From CAINVV01 sp036508555 (GTDB lineage: Bacteria > Bacteroidota > Bacteroidia > Bacteroidales > Prolixibacteraceae), in the NCBI GenBank assembly GCA_036508555.1, contig DATCHD010000017.1, positions 1 to 15,669 on the forward strand: DNA of 15,669 nt. The letters are read 5' to 3'. Positions 6,289-15,399 of the stretch are shown piece after piece; positions within the stretch are counted from its first letter, which is position 1, and each line of letters starts with the position of its first letter. The notes beneath the pieces are model-generated. The model was not told the origin of the DNA, did not search any database, and saw only the letters and a list, made by a program, of their open reading frames with translations. A program made the translations under genes and the position numbers.

Positions 6289-9200
6289 TTATTCCCGGAT
6301 GTTGGGGGCGTCTTCCGCCATCTCCAACTTCCGTTTTACCTCTTTCAGTTTTTCCTCATTCAATACTTTCTTGTATTCCAGCGGTATTACCTTGACGAAT
6401 TTTGGTAGATATTCTTCCCAATTGGTCAATATTTTTTCGGCCTGCGGACTCTGCGTATAAAGCAGATGTTTCTGAATCAGCTCCTGAAGTTCCTGAATAT
6501 CAGCCTTGTCTTCGAGTTCACTCAGTTCCACCAGACCCTTGTTACAGTAATAATCAAAATCGCCGTTCTCGTCCAGTACATAAGCCACCCCACCGCTCAT
6601 GCCTGCAGCAAAATTGCGTCCGGTCGTTCCCAGTACAACGGTCCGGCCACCTGTCATGTATTCGCAGCAGTGATCTCCGGTACCTTCCACAACAGCCTCC
6701 GCGCCCGAGTTTCGAACACAGAAACGTTCTCCGGCAACCCCTTTGATGTATACTTCTCCACCAGTGGCGCCATAAAGCGTCGTATTACCAATGATGATAT
6801 TCTTGTGCGGTTCGAAAGTGGTTCCTACCGGTGGAACTACGATGATCTTTCCACCTGACAATCCTTTACCAAGATAGTCGTTCGAGTCGCCTTCAAGCCT
6901 CAAAGTGACACCCTTTACCAGGAAAGCCCCGAAACTCTGACCAGCCGAACCCTTGAAAGTGCAATTGATGGTATCTTTTGGTAATCCTGCTTCTCCGTAT
7001 CTTTTTGAGATTTCTCCCGAGAGCATAGCACCAGTTGTACGCATCACATTGTTGATGTTGTGACCGATCCAGACTTTTTCACCACTCTTTATTGCCTTGT
7101 TTGCCTCGCGGATCAGCGTGCGATCCAGAACATCGTCCAGATCTTTGGTGTTCGGATGGACATTGCGTATCGGATAGATTTTTGACTCCTCAGGCATGTG
7201 CAGGAATTTGGTGAAGCTTACATTCTTCATCTTCCAGTTAGATACTTCAGGGTTTGCCTCCAGAAGATCAGTGCGTCCAACCAGCTCGTCGAAGGTGCGT
7301 ACCCCGATCTCTGCCATGCATTCGCGGATTTCCCTTGCGATAAACTGGAAGTAGTTGATCACATATTGCGATCTGCCCAGGAATCTCTTGCGCAAGTTTT
7401 TGTTTTGTGTGGCGATCCCGGCAGGACAAGTATTCAGATGGCATTTGCGCATCATAATACAACCCAGCGAAATCAACGCTCCCGTTGAGAAACCAAATTC
7501 TTCGGCTCCAAGCATGCCCATGATGACCACATCGCGGCCAGTCTTCAGCTGACCGTCTACCTGCAGTTTGACCCTGCCACGCAGGTTATTCATCACCAGT
7601 GTCTGCTGGGTTTCAGCAATTCCAAACTCAGCTGGCAAACCAGCGTATTTGATTGAACTGGCAGGAGATGCACCTGTTCCACCTTCACAGCCGCTCAGGA
7701 TAATAATGTCAGCAAACCCTTTGGCGACCCCCGCTGCGATGGTTCCCACACCGGTTTCGGAAACCAGCTTTACGGAAACTTTTGCCTTTGCGTTGACATT
7801 TTTCAGATCAAATATCAGCTGTGCCAAATCCTCGATGGAATAAATATCGTGGTGAGGAGGGGGCGATATCAACGTGATTCCCGGTGTGGAATTACGCGTT
7901 TTGGCAATAATTTTGTTGACTTTAAATCCGGGCAACTGACCACCTTCTCCTGGCTTGGCGCCCTGAGCGATCTTGATCTGAAGCTCCTCCGCATTCATCA
8001 GGTAATTGTTGGTTACCCCGAATCTTCCGGATGCAATCTGTTTGATTTTCGAGTTTTTCTCCGTACCAAAACGTTCAGGATCTTCGCCTCCTTCACCCGT
8101 GTTGCTGCGGCCGCCAATTTCATTCATCGCAATGGCAATCGCCTCGTGTGCTTCTTTAGAGATTGATCCATAGGACATTGCACCGGTAACGAAACGTTTT
8201 AAGAGCGCTTCAGCAGGCTCGACTTGCTCAATTGGAATAGGATTAGTCTTCCATCTAAGTGCACCCCTGACAAAGGCAGGTTTCTGATTCTGTTTGTCGA
8301 CAAGTGTCGAGAATTTCTTGAAAACATCGTAATTATCGGTCTTGGTAGCCCATTGCAACAGCGCGATGGACTCCGGATTCCAGGCATGGTGCTCTCCGTT
8401 GTTTCGGTAATGGTACTCACCATTGGTGTCGAAGATGACTTTTTTCTGGTCTTTGCTGTAAGCTTCCTTGTGGAACATAACGGCCTCTGCGAATAGCTCT
8501 TGGGAGCCCACGCCGCTGATGCGGGAGGAGGTTCCCTTGAAATATTCTTCAATCAGGTCATCACTGACACCTACGGCTTCGAATAGCTCCGATCCATGGT
8601 AGGAACGAAGGGTGGAGATTCCCATTTTGGAAAGAATCTTCAGCAGTCCCTTGTCGATGGCTTTGATGTAATTTTTCCTTGCCTCGGAATAGGGCAACTT
8701 GATTTCCCCGTTCTTGATCAGGTGATCAATCGCCGCGAAGGCCAAATAAGGATTGATAGCGCTTGCCCCGTAACCCAGGAGCAGTGCGAAATGCATCACC
8801 TCGCGCGGCTCGGCACTCTCGACCAGAATACCAATCTGCATCCGTTTCTTTCTCTTGATCAGGTGGTGGTGAACCGCTGCAACGGAAAGCAGGGAAGGGA
8901 TCGGCACCATATCCTCTGAGATGGTCCGGTCGGTAAGAATGATGAAATTCTTCTTCTCATCCACCGCTTTTTCTGCACTTTCGAGCATCATAATGAAGGC
9001 CTTTTTGAATCCTTCCACACCATCTTTCAGCGGGAAGACCATCGGAATAGTAGCATGAGTGAATACCTCATGTTTTAGATCCTTGATTTTTCCAAGGTCT
9101 GTATTGGTGATGATTGGACTGTCAAACTTGATCAGTTTGGCATGTATAGAGGTCTCATTCAGTATGTTACTGGTCAGTGATCCGATGTAGTTGGTCAGGG

Positions 9201-10806
9201 ACATCACGAGCCCTTCGCGGATCGGGTCGATCGGCGGATTCGTTACCTGCGCGAAAAGCTGACGGAAATAGCTGAAAAAACGTTTTGGCTTGTCCGAGAA
9301 AACCGCCAGCGGCGTGTCGTTACCCATCGAACTGGTTGGTTCGTTGGCTGTTTCGGCCATCTCTTTGATTAACAACTGCATGTCTTCTTTACTGTATCCG
9401 AAGACCTTGCTGTATACCCCGAACTGATCTCCCATGTTCGAGCTGACCCGCTGCTTAACCACAATGTCTTCAAGCATCAGCCTGTTCTCCTTGAGCCAGT
9501 TGATGTAAGGATTTCTTCTGCTGAGGTCGGCCTTCACTTCTTGGTCGGGGATGATGATACCGAGCTGGGTATCAACCAGCAGGAGTTTCCCCGGACGGAG
9601 TCTCCCTTTTTCCTTGATCTCCTCCGGTTTAAATACCTGTACGCCAACTTCAGAGCCCATCACAATAAGATCATTCTTGGTAATGACATACCTGGAAGGT
9701 CTCAGACCATTTCTGTCGAGCGTGCCGCCGATGTATCTGCCATCGGAAAAGACCATGGAGGCCGGTCCGTCCCATGGTTCCATCAGGGTAGAATGGTATT
9801 CATAGAATGCCTTGAGGCTTTCCGGTATCGGGTTCTTTTCGTTGAATGATTCGGGAATCATCATGCACAGGGAATGCGGCAGGTTGCGTCCTGCCATGTG
9901 CAGGAATTCCAGGGTATTATCGAAGGAAGCTGAGTCTGACTTGCCGGGCTCGATGATAGGAAAGAGTTTGTCGATATCTTCTCCGAACAGGGCAGATTCC
10001 AGTAACGACTCGCGGGCATGCATCCATTGGCGGTTGCCTTTGATGGTATTGATTTCCCCGTTATGGGCAATCATACGGAACGGCTGGGCCAGATCCCACG
10101 TTGGGAAGGTATTGGTGCTGAAGCGTGAGTGAACCAGGGCGATGGCACTTTTCATCTCCGGATGGGTGAGATCTTTGAAGTAATCGCGCAACTGGCTTGG
10201 GGTAAACATCCCCTTGTAAATCATTATCTTACTTGAAAAACTCGGTAGGTAAAAACTGTTTTTTCCGGCAAGTTTAGATTCCCTGACCGACCTTTCAGCC
10301 TGTTTTCTGGCCAGGTACAGTTTTCTTTCCAGGACATCCTGTTCATAGTTTCCTCTCACGAAGACCTGCCTGATCAGAGGTTCGGTACTCCGGGCAATCT
10401 CCCCGATCACGGAACTATCTACCGGAACGTTCCTCCAGGTAATGAGTTTTAAACCTTCAGCTTCTATAAATCTGTTCAGTACCTCCACGCAAAAGTCAGC
10501 CTCTTCTTCCACTACCGGAAGGAAGACCAATCCGGCGCCATACTGTCCGGGCTCAGGAAGATTTATCCCCTGTGAGATAAAAAAGTCATGAGGCATCTGC
10601 AGCAGAATACCCGCTCCGTCTCCTGTCTTGTTGTCAGAACTGGTAGCGCCGCGATGGTTCATGTTCAAAAGAACGGTCAGACCGCGCTGAACAATGTCAT
10701 GCGATTTGGCCCCTTTGATATGGGCTACGAAACCAATACCACAAGCATCGTGTTCGTATGCCGGATCATACAGTCCAACGGGAATTGGAAATTTCTTGTG
10801 TTCCAT
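6289..10806 (-). CDS. gltB: Glutamate synthase [NADPH] large subunit
   Basis: Makes two glutamates from glutamine and 2-oxoglutarate in the cytoplasm. The 1505 residues are the usual full length without frameshift. In order: a 21-residue propeptide ending EHDA, the class II glutaminase domain with nucleophile Cys22 (ACGIGF), a central domain, and the FMN-binding synthase domain with NTGEGGEDPERFG, AKPGEGGQLPG and ISPPPHHDIYSIEDL. The 3Fe-4S cysteines are Cys1116, 1122 and 1127 (C-x5-C-x4-C). A glycine-rich beta-helix follows (GGEVYIKG, GGRTVVLG, GMSGGVAYVLD). It is first in an operon with gltD. The start is set by the match to family N-termini and by the correct propeptide length. All catalytic features are present. 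Confidence 0.97.
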   Translation of the reverse strand: MEHKKFPIPVGLYDPAYEHDACGIGFVAHIKGAKSHDIVQRGLTVLLNMNHRGATSSDNKTGDGAGILLQMPHDFFISQGINLPEPGQYGAGLVFLPVVEEEADFCVEVLNRFIEAEGLKLITWRNVPVDSSVIGEIARSTEPLIRQVFVRGNYEQDVLERKLYLARKQAERSVRESKLAGKNSFYLPSFSSKIMIYKGMFTPSQLRDYFKDLTHPEMKSAIALVHSRFSTNTFPTWDLAQPFRMIAHNGEINTIKGNRQWMHARESLLESALFGEDIDKLFPIIEPGKSDSASFDNTLEFLHMAGRNLPHSLCMMIPESFNEKNPIPESLKAFYEYHSTLMEPWDGPASMVFSDGRYIGGTLDRNGLRPSRYVITKNDLIVMGSEVGVQVFKPEEIKEKGRLRPGKLLLVDTQLGIIIPDQEVKADLSRRNPYINWLKENRLMLEDIVVKQRVSSNMGDQFGVYSKVFGYSKEDMQLLIKEMAETANEPTSSMGNDTPLAVFSDKPKRFFSYFRQLFAQVTNPPIDPIREGLVMSLTNYIGSLTSNILNETSIHAKLIKFDSPIITNTDLGKIKDLKHEVFTHATIPMVFPLKDGVEGFKKAFIMMLESAEKAVDEKKNFIILTDRTISEDMVPIPSLLSVAAVHHHLIKRKKRMQIGILVESAEPREVMHFALLLGYGASAINPYLAFAAIDHLIKNGEIKLPYSEARKNYIKAIDKGLLKILSKMGISTLRSYHGSELFEAVGVSDDLIEEYFKGTSSRISGVGSQELFAEAVMFHKEAYSKDQKKVIFDTNGEYHYRNNGEHHAWNPESIALLQWATKTDNYDVFKKFSTLVDKQNQKPAFVRGALRWKTNPIPIEQVEPAEALLKRFVTGAMSYGSISKEAHEAIAIAMNEIGGRSNTGEGGEDPERFGTEKNSKIKQIASGRFGVTNNYLMNAEELQIKIAQGAKPGEGGQLPGFKVNKIIAKTRNSTPGITLISPPPHHDIYSIEDLAQLIFDLKNVNAKAKVSVKLVSETGVGTIAAGVAKGFADIIILSGCEGGTGASPASSIKYAGLPAEFGIAETQQTLVMNNLRGRVKLQVDGQLKTGRDVVIMGMLGAEEFGFSTGALISLGCIMMRKCHLNTCPAGIATQNKNLRKRFLGRSQYVINYFQFIAREIRECMAEIGVRTFDELVGRTDLLEANPEVSNWKMKNVSFTKFLHMPEESKIYPIRNVHPNTKDLDDVLDRTLIREANKAIKSGEKVWIGHNINNVMRTTGAMLSGEISKRYGEAGLPKDTINCTFKGSAGQSFGAFLVKGVTLRLEGDSNDYLGKGLSGGKIIVVPPVGTTFEPHKNIIIGNTTLYGATGGEVYIKGVAGERFCVRNSGAEAVVEGTGDHCCEYMTGGRTVVLGTTGRNFAAGMSGGVAYVLDENGDFDYYCNKGLVELSELEDKADIQELQELIQKHLLYTQSPQAEKILTNWEEYLPKFVKVIPLEYKKVLNEEKLKEVKRKLEMAEDAPNIRE

Positions 10807-11125
10807 AACACTTAATAATTGAGTTGCGTATATAAATTCTGCAAATGTTTTAATTCTTACGATAATTAGCTGAAAAAATTACAACATGTAAGAAAAATAG
10901 CAATATAACTTAAAATTCGAAAGCAAAAATAGACTTTTATTTTTATTTTAAAATTAAATTAAGGTTAAATTGAGGAATTATTAAGTATTTGGTGCTTAAA
11001 TGCAGCACGAAATGACAACAATTTTACTGACTTACCATGAATATCATGTAAAAACCAGCATAAAATTACAATTTTGTATTAGTTTAGAAGTATGGATCCG
11101 TGGATTTGATAAAGAAAATATTAGC
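10807..11125. other. A+T-rich divergent intergenic region
   Basis: Lies between the diverging gltB and the large signalling gene. It is very A+T rich, especially 10925-10990. I see no RNA gene, riboswitch, terminator or repeat. It should hold promoters for both sides. An open frame enters from ATG 11000 in the signalling gene's frame, but the 42 codons before 11126 do not look like part of the family, so I treat 11000-11125 as leader. Confidence 0.5.
10924..10931 (-). promoter_or_regulatory. Possible -7 element for gltBD
   Basis: The minus strand reads TATTTTTG, matching TAnnTTTG, about 118 bases before the gltB ATG. No TTG is found at the -33 position. This would leave a leader of roughly 110 bases with no obvious structure. 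Confidence 0.22.
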
Positions 11126-14100
11126 ATGAAAGAATATCTGACTAGAAGAAGCGGGGCTTCGCCGAATTCAACATGCCTGTTTGGTACGGGCAAACTGGCA
11201 ACTTCAATCATTGCCATCATGGCGGATGGTTCCCAAATGGAATCTTCTCTGGAACAAGTATGTGATGCTGTAGAGCGTTCGGTAATAATACCGGATACAA
11301 TTTTCCTGCGACTTTATTTTGAGGGAAAATCATTCTGTAGCAGTCGTTTTCAGGAGGGAGCCCACATTGTTCAAAGAGATCTCCTGCTGCCTGACGGTAA
11401 AAAGGGCAGAGTGGAGCTTCACCTTGCCGAAGAGCTTCCGGCGTCGGATCCAGGAATCCTTTCCGAAGCAAATTCTTCGCTTGATGTCATTGTACCGTTG
11501 CTTGTCGGACTAATTTCCAGGTTTCAGTTAAAGGTTTTGGCCATCGATATCGGTGAGAGGCAAAAAGAGCTTAAAGGCATTAACCTGACCTCGGAAATTC
11601 TGATGAAAGGGAAATCCCTCGAGGAATCGCTTCAGGTTATCTGTAACATGCTGCCTGAATCATGGCAATATCCTGAATCGACAGTCGTTCGCATCACTTT
11701 TAATAAATTTGTTTGTTCCAGTCCGGGCTTCAGGAAAACTCCCTGGAAAATGGAACAGAAATTTGAAACACCTGCTAAAGACAAAGGAAATATTGAGATC
11801 TACTACCTGCAGCAATTCCCGGATGTCTGGGAAGGGCCATTCCTGAAAGAGGAGCGTAACCTGCTATCCAATCTGGCAAGCCTGATCACGGGTTCGGCCA
11901 CACGAGAGGAATATAACAAACTGCATTATGAAAACACCGAACGACTTAAAGAACTCTCGGCAATTAATCATACCTCTCTGATCATCGAGGAGGGGAAATC
12001 CACCGATGAGACCCTACAGGATATCTGTTCCATTCTCCCCAAATCCTGGCAGTTCCCAAGATATACTACTGCCCGGATCATGTTTGAAGGAAAATCCTGC
12101 CTGAGCGATAATTTTGCTGAAAGCAGGTGGATGTTGAAAGAAAATTTCGTAACTATTGACAACAAAAAGGGATCGATTGAAATTTATTACCTGAAACAGT
12201 TTCCCAAATCAGACGAAGGCCCTTTTTTATTCGAAGAGCGCAATCTTTTGGTCAATATTGGCAAGCTGATCAGTGGCTATCTCAATAATAACAAAGGCAG
12301 GGAAATTATCCACAGGCAGGGTGTTCCAGCACAGGAAATTCATCCGTCAGATGACTTCAGAAAATCGTTGACAAAAAACAAGAAACCGCTTCAGCTCTAT
12401 TTTAACCAGCAGGCGATAGATAAGTATATTTATTTGGATATGATGAAGTACAAGATCAAGCATATCCTCTTTGTTGCTACGCTGTATGATGCATTTACGC
12501 TCGAAAGTGATGATTCATTCTTCGAGAAATTTATGGGCGAGATATACCAGTACAGCCTTTTTTCTGTTCCCCGGATCACAGGAGTTTCATCGGGAGAAGA
12601 AGCGCTTGAACTCCTGGAAACCATTCATTTTGACCTTGTTATTGTAATGGCCGGGATGGATCGTGAGATTCCTGTTTTCATCAGCGAACAGATCCGGGCT
12701 CAATACGAATCCCTGCCGATTTATCTGCTGCTGAACCGGAAAAGTGATGTGAAATTTTATGAGGAGTTGGTGCACACCATAAAATCGGTCGACAAACTCT
12801 TCGTTTGGAACGGAGATTCACTGATACTTTTTGCCATCGTAAAATCCACGGAAGATAAAGTCAATGTAGAAAATGATACCAAAATTGGATTGGTCAGGGT
12901 CATTCTGCTGATCGAAGATTCGCCGATCTATTATTCCAGATACCTGCAGATCCTTTACGACATAGTATTTGGTCAGGTTCAGCAGCTATTGCCGGAGGTA
13001 GAAAAGAACGAGCTGGATAAGATCTGCCGGATGCGTTCCAGACCTAAAATTCTGCTCGCCAGAAATTATGAGGAGGCCATCTCAATATTTAACAAATATC
13101 GGGATTTTATGCTTTGCGTTATCTCTGATGTTGAATTTGACAGAGTCGGCAAGCTGGATAAATATGCAGGTGTAAAGTTTATCAGGTATGTTAAGTCGCA
13201 TATTTCCAAGCTTCCGATTATCCTGCAATCTTCCGAAGACCGGAACGCCAGAATAGCCGAAGAGCTGGAAGTTGCCTTTATCAATAAAAATTCAGATACA
13301 CTGATGAAAGATCTGAAACATTATCTGAACAGTTATCTGGGCTTCGGTAACTTCGTATTCCGCGACAGGGAAGGAAATACGATTGGTGTGGCAAAATCTC
13401 TGAGGGAGTTTGAAACGTTGCTTCAGGAGGTTCCGGATGAATCGTTGTATCTTCATGCCTCTGAAAACCAGTTATCTCTCTGGCTGATGGCCAGGGGAGA
13501 AATCCAGTTGGCCCGTACCCTGAATCCGGTACCTGTTGATTCGTTCAAAAACATGAATGAATCCAGACAGTTCTTCCTGGATTCAATCAAGAAGTATAAG
13601 GAGGAGAAGAAGAAAGGGAAGATTCTGAGTTTTGACGAAACCTCCACGCTGGATGAAAAGAATATTGTTTCCTATTGCGGTGGCTCACTTGGAGGTAAAG
13701 GCCGCGGTCTGGCCTTTATCAATACCTTGATATACAATCTCGAATTTCCAACCCTGGCTAATAAAATCAACATCCTGACTCCGATCACGGTTATTATAGG
13801 AACTGATGAATTTCAGCGGTTCATCTCCAAAAATAAACTTTTTGATAAGATACTGGATCCTGCAATCTCTTATGCCGAGCTAAGACAACATTTTTCCGAG
13901 GCTCCGTTATCATCTTCATTGCTGAAGAAGCTTAGGGTATTCGTTTCCCTGACAGACAAACCTATCGCGGTACGTTCATCCAGTTCTTCGGAAGACTCAA
14001 TCACCCAGCCATTTGCAGGTGTGTTTGATACTTTTATTATCCCAAATAATGCCAGGAACAAGAAGATATTTCTCGATCAGATTTCAACGGCCATCAAATT

Positions 14101-15343
14101 GGTCTTTGCCTCGACTTTTTCGGAAAAGGCACGGAACTATTTCAAGGTAGTACATCATAAGATTGAGGATGAGAAGATGGCAGTGATCCTACAGGAACTG
14201 GTGGGGAAGAGGCATGAAAATTATTACTATCCTCATATCAGCGGGGTGGCACAGTCCTATAACTACTACCCTGTATCGAATATGAAACCGGATGAAGGCT
14301 TTGCCGTTGCAGCAGTTGGATTAGGGACCTACGTCGTGGACGGCTGGAAATCCTACCGTTTTTCACCTAAATATCCAAAAGTTTCGATGTATAACATCAA
14401 GGATTTACTCAATAGTTCACAGGTGCAGTTTTATGTGCTGGACTGTATGGCAAAAAACGTAGATTTTGTACGCCATGGAGAGCTGGCGGCGATGAAACTT
14501 CTCGATATCCGTGAAGCCGAGCGACACGGAACACTGAAGCATTGTGTTTCTGTTTATAATGCTCAGAACGACCGTGTTGAGGCAGGTTTAAGCATCCCCG
14601 GACCTAGGATTGTCAATTTTGCCAACATCCTTCAATACAATTATATCCCGCTGGCAGAAACGATCAGTGTTTTGCTGAACACGATCAAGGAGGCTTTTGG
14701 ATCCCCGGTGGAAATTGAATATGCAGTTGATCTTGATCCAGGCGTAAACGGCCTTCCGACTTTCTATCTTTTGCAGATCAAACCTTTGATCGGCGATCAG
14801 TTTAAACAACACATTGATCTGGATAAATTGGATAAGTCACAAATGGTTCTGTTTACCAGATCTAGTGTGGGCAATGGGGAGATTAATGAAATCAGGGATG
14901 TCATCTTCGTCGACAACGAGAAATTCAATAAACTCAGAACTATCGAGATGGCTGAAGAGATAGAGTACCTGAATAGGATCATGGGACAGCAAGGCAAACA
15001 ATATATTCTGATTGGTCCTGGAAGATGGGGGAGTCAGGATCGTTTTGTGGGGATTCCGGTCAACTGGTCACAAATCTCCAATGCCAAGGTAATTGTTGAG
15101 GTAAGTCTGAATAACTATCCTTTGGACACTTCGTTGGGTTCACATTTCTTCCATAACGTCACCTCAATGAATATAGGCTATTTCTCCGTTCAGCACAATT
15201 CCTACACCGATTTTATCCGCTGGGATGAATTAAAAGCACAAAAAGTCATGCATGAGACGAACTTCTTTAAGCATGTCCATTTTAAAAAACCATTAACAAT
15301 TCTAATGGACGGTATGCACAAAACATCGGCAATATTATTATAG
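11126..15343 (+). CDS. Multidomain sensor/receiver/PEP-pyruvate-binding (PPDK_N) signalling protein, 1405 aa
   Basis: Domains in order (numbered from ATG 11126): three tandem sensor-like repeats at about 31-130, 155-254 and 282-384. Repeats 2 and 3 share SWQ-P, G-IEIYYL, FP, EGPFL and EERNLL; repeat 1 is diverged. A linker follows, then a receiver-like domain (about 440-575) whose phospho-acceptor is replaced by Met508. A second receiver (about 590-735) is intact, with Glu597/Asp598, Asp668 and Lys721. Next come an accessory domain (FVFRDREG to WLMARGEIQLA, about 738-820) and a PPDK_N-type ATP-grasp domain with GGSLGGKGRG (Lys858), AVRSSSSSED (Arg950) and LLQIKP (1217-1219). A C-terminal domain carries GPGRWGS (from 1297) and GSHFFHN (from 1338). 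The phosphohistidine and PEP-barrel domains of PEP synthase are absent. It is cytoplasmic, with no membrane segment. An upstream in-frame ATG at 11000 is less likely. Output reaction unknown. Confidence 0.82.
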   Translation: MKEYLTRRSGASPNSTCLFGTGKLATSIIAIMADGSQMESSLEQVCDAVERSVIIPDTIFLRLYFEGKSFCSSRFQEGAHIVQRDLLLPDGKKGRVELHLAEELPASDPGILSEANSSLDVIVPLLVGLISRFQLKVLAIDIGERQKELKGINLTSEILMKGKSLEESLQVICNMLPESWQYPESTVVRITFNKFVCSSPGFRKTPWKMEQKFETPAKDKGNIEIYYLQQFPDVWEGPFLKEERNLLSNLASLITGSATREEYNKLHYENTERLKELSAINHTSLIIEEGKSTDETLQDICSILPKSWQFPRYTTARIMFEGKSCLSDNFAESRWMLKENFVTIDNKKGSIEIYYLKQFPKSDEGPFLFEERNLLVNIGKLISGYLNNNKGREIIHRQGVPAQEIHPSDDFRKSLTKNKKPLQLYFNQQAIDKYIYLDMMKYKIKHILFVATLYDAFTLESDDSFFEKFMGEIYQYSLFSVPRITGVSSGEEALELLETIHFDLVIVMAGMDREIPVFISEQIRAQYESLPIYLLLNRKSDVKFYEELVHTIKSVDKLFVWNGDSLILFAIVKSTEDKVNVENDTKIGLVRVILLIEDSPIYYSRYLQILYDIVFGQVQQLLPEVEKNELDKICRMRSRPKILLARNYEEAISIFNKYRDFMLCVISDVEFDRVGKLDKYAGVKFIRYVKSHISKLPIILQSSEDRNARIAEELEVAFINKNSDTLMKDLKHYLNSYLGFGNFVFRDREGNTIGVAKSLREFETLLQEVPDESLYLHASENQLSLWLMARGEIQLARTLNPVPVDSFKNMNESRQFFLDSIKKYKEEKKKGKILSFDETSTLDEKNIVSYCGGSLGGKGRGLAFINTLIYNLEFPTLANKINILTPITVIIGTDEFQRFISKNKLFDKILDPAISYAELRQHFSEAPLSSSLLKKLRVFVSLTDKPIAVRSSSSSEDSITQPFAGVFDTFIIPNNARNKKIFLDQISTAIKLVFASTFSEKARNYFKVVHHKIEDEKMAVILQELVGKRHENYYYPHISGVAQSYNYYPVSNMKPDEGFAVAAVGLGTYVVDGWKSYRFSPKYPKVSMYNIKDLLNSSQVQFYVLDCMAKNVDFVRHGELAAMKLLDIREAERHGTLKHCVSVYNAQNDRVEAGLSIPGPRIVNFANILQYNYIPLAETISVLLNTIKEAFGSPVEIEYAVDLDPGVNGLPTFYLLQIKPLIGDQFKQHIDLDKLDKSQMVLFTRSSVGNGEINEIRDVIFVDNEKFNKLRTIEMAEEIEYLNRIMGQQGKQYILIGPGRWGSQDRFVGIPVNWSQISNAKVIVEVSLNNYPLDTSLGSHFFHNVTSMNIGYFSVQHNSYTDFIRWDELKAQKVMHETNFFKHVHFKKPLTILMDGMHKTSAILL

Positions 15344-15399
15344 GTGTCGGTTTTACCTGCTGAAGTTCCCGGTAGGTTTTGAGGATTAAATTTTAAAAT

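Noticed and set aside
6402..10815. Many plus-strand and alternative-frame open frames across gltB (for example 7849-8166, 9541-9849, 8199-8552).
   Set aside because: They are antisense or frame-shifted shadows of a full-length, motif-complete gltB.
11000..11125. Upstream in-frame start for the large signalling protein (ATG 11000).
   Set aside because: The 42 added residues are not family-like and lie in the A+T-rich leader; ATG 11126 keeps all recognised domains.
11126..15343. Annotating the large protein as PEP synthase or pyruvate phosphate dikinase.
   Set aside because: Only the N-terminal ATP-grasp domain is present; the phosphohistidine and PEP/pyruvate barrel domains needed for that reaction are missing.
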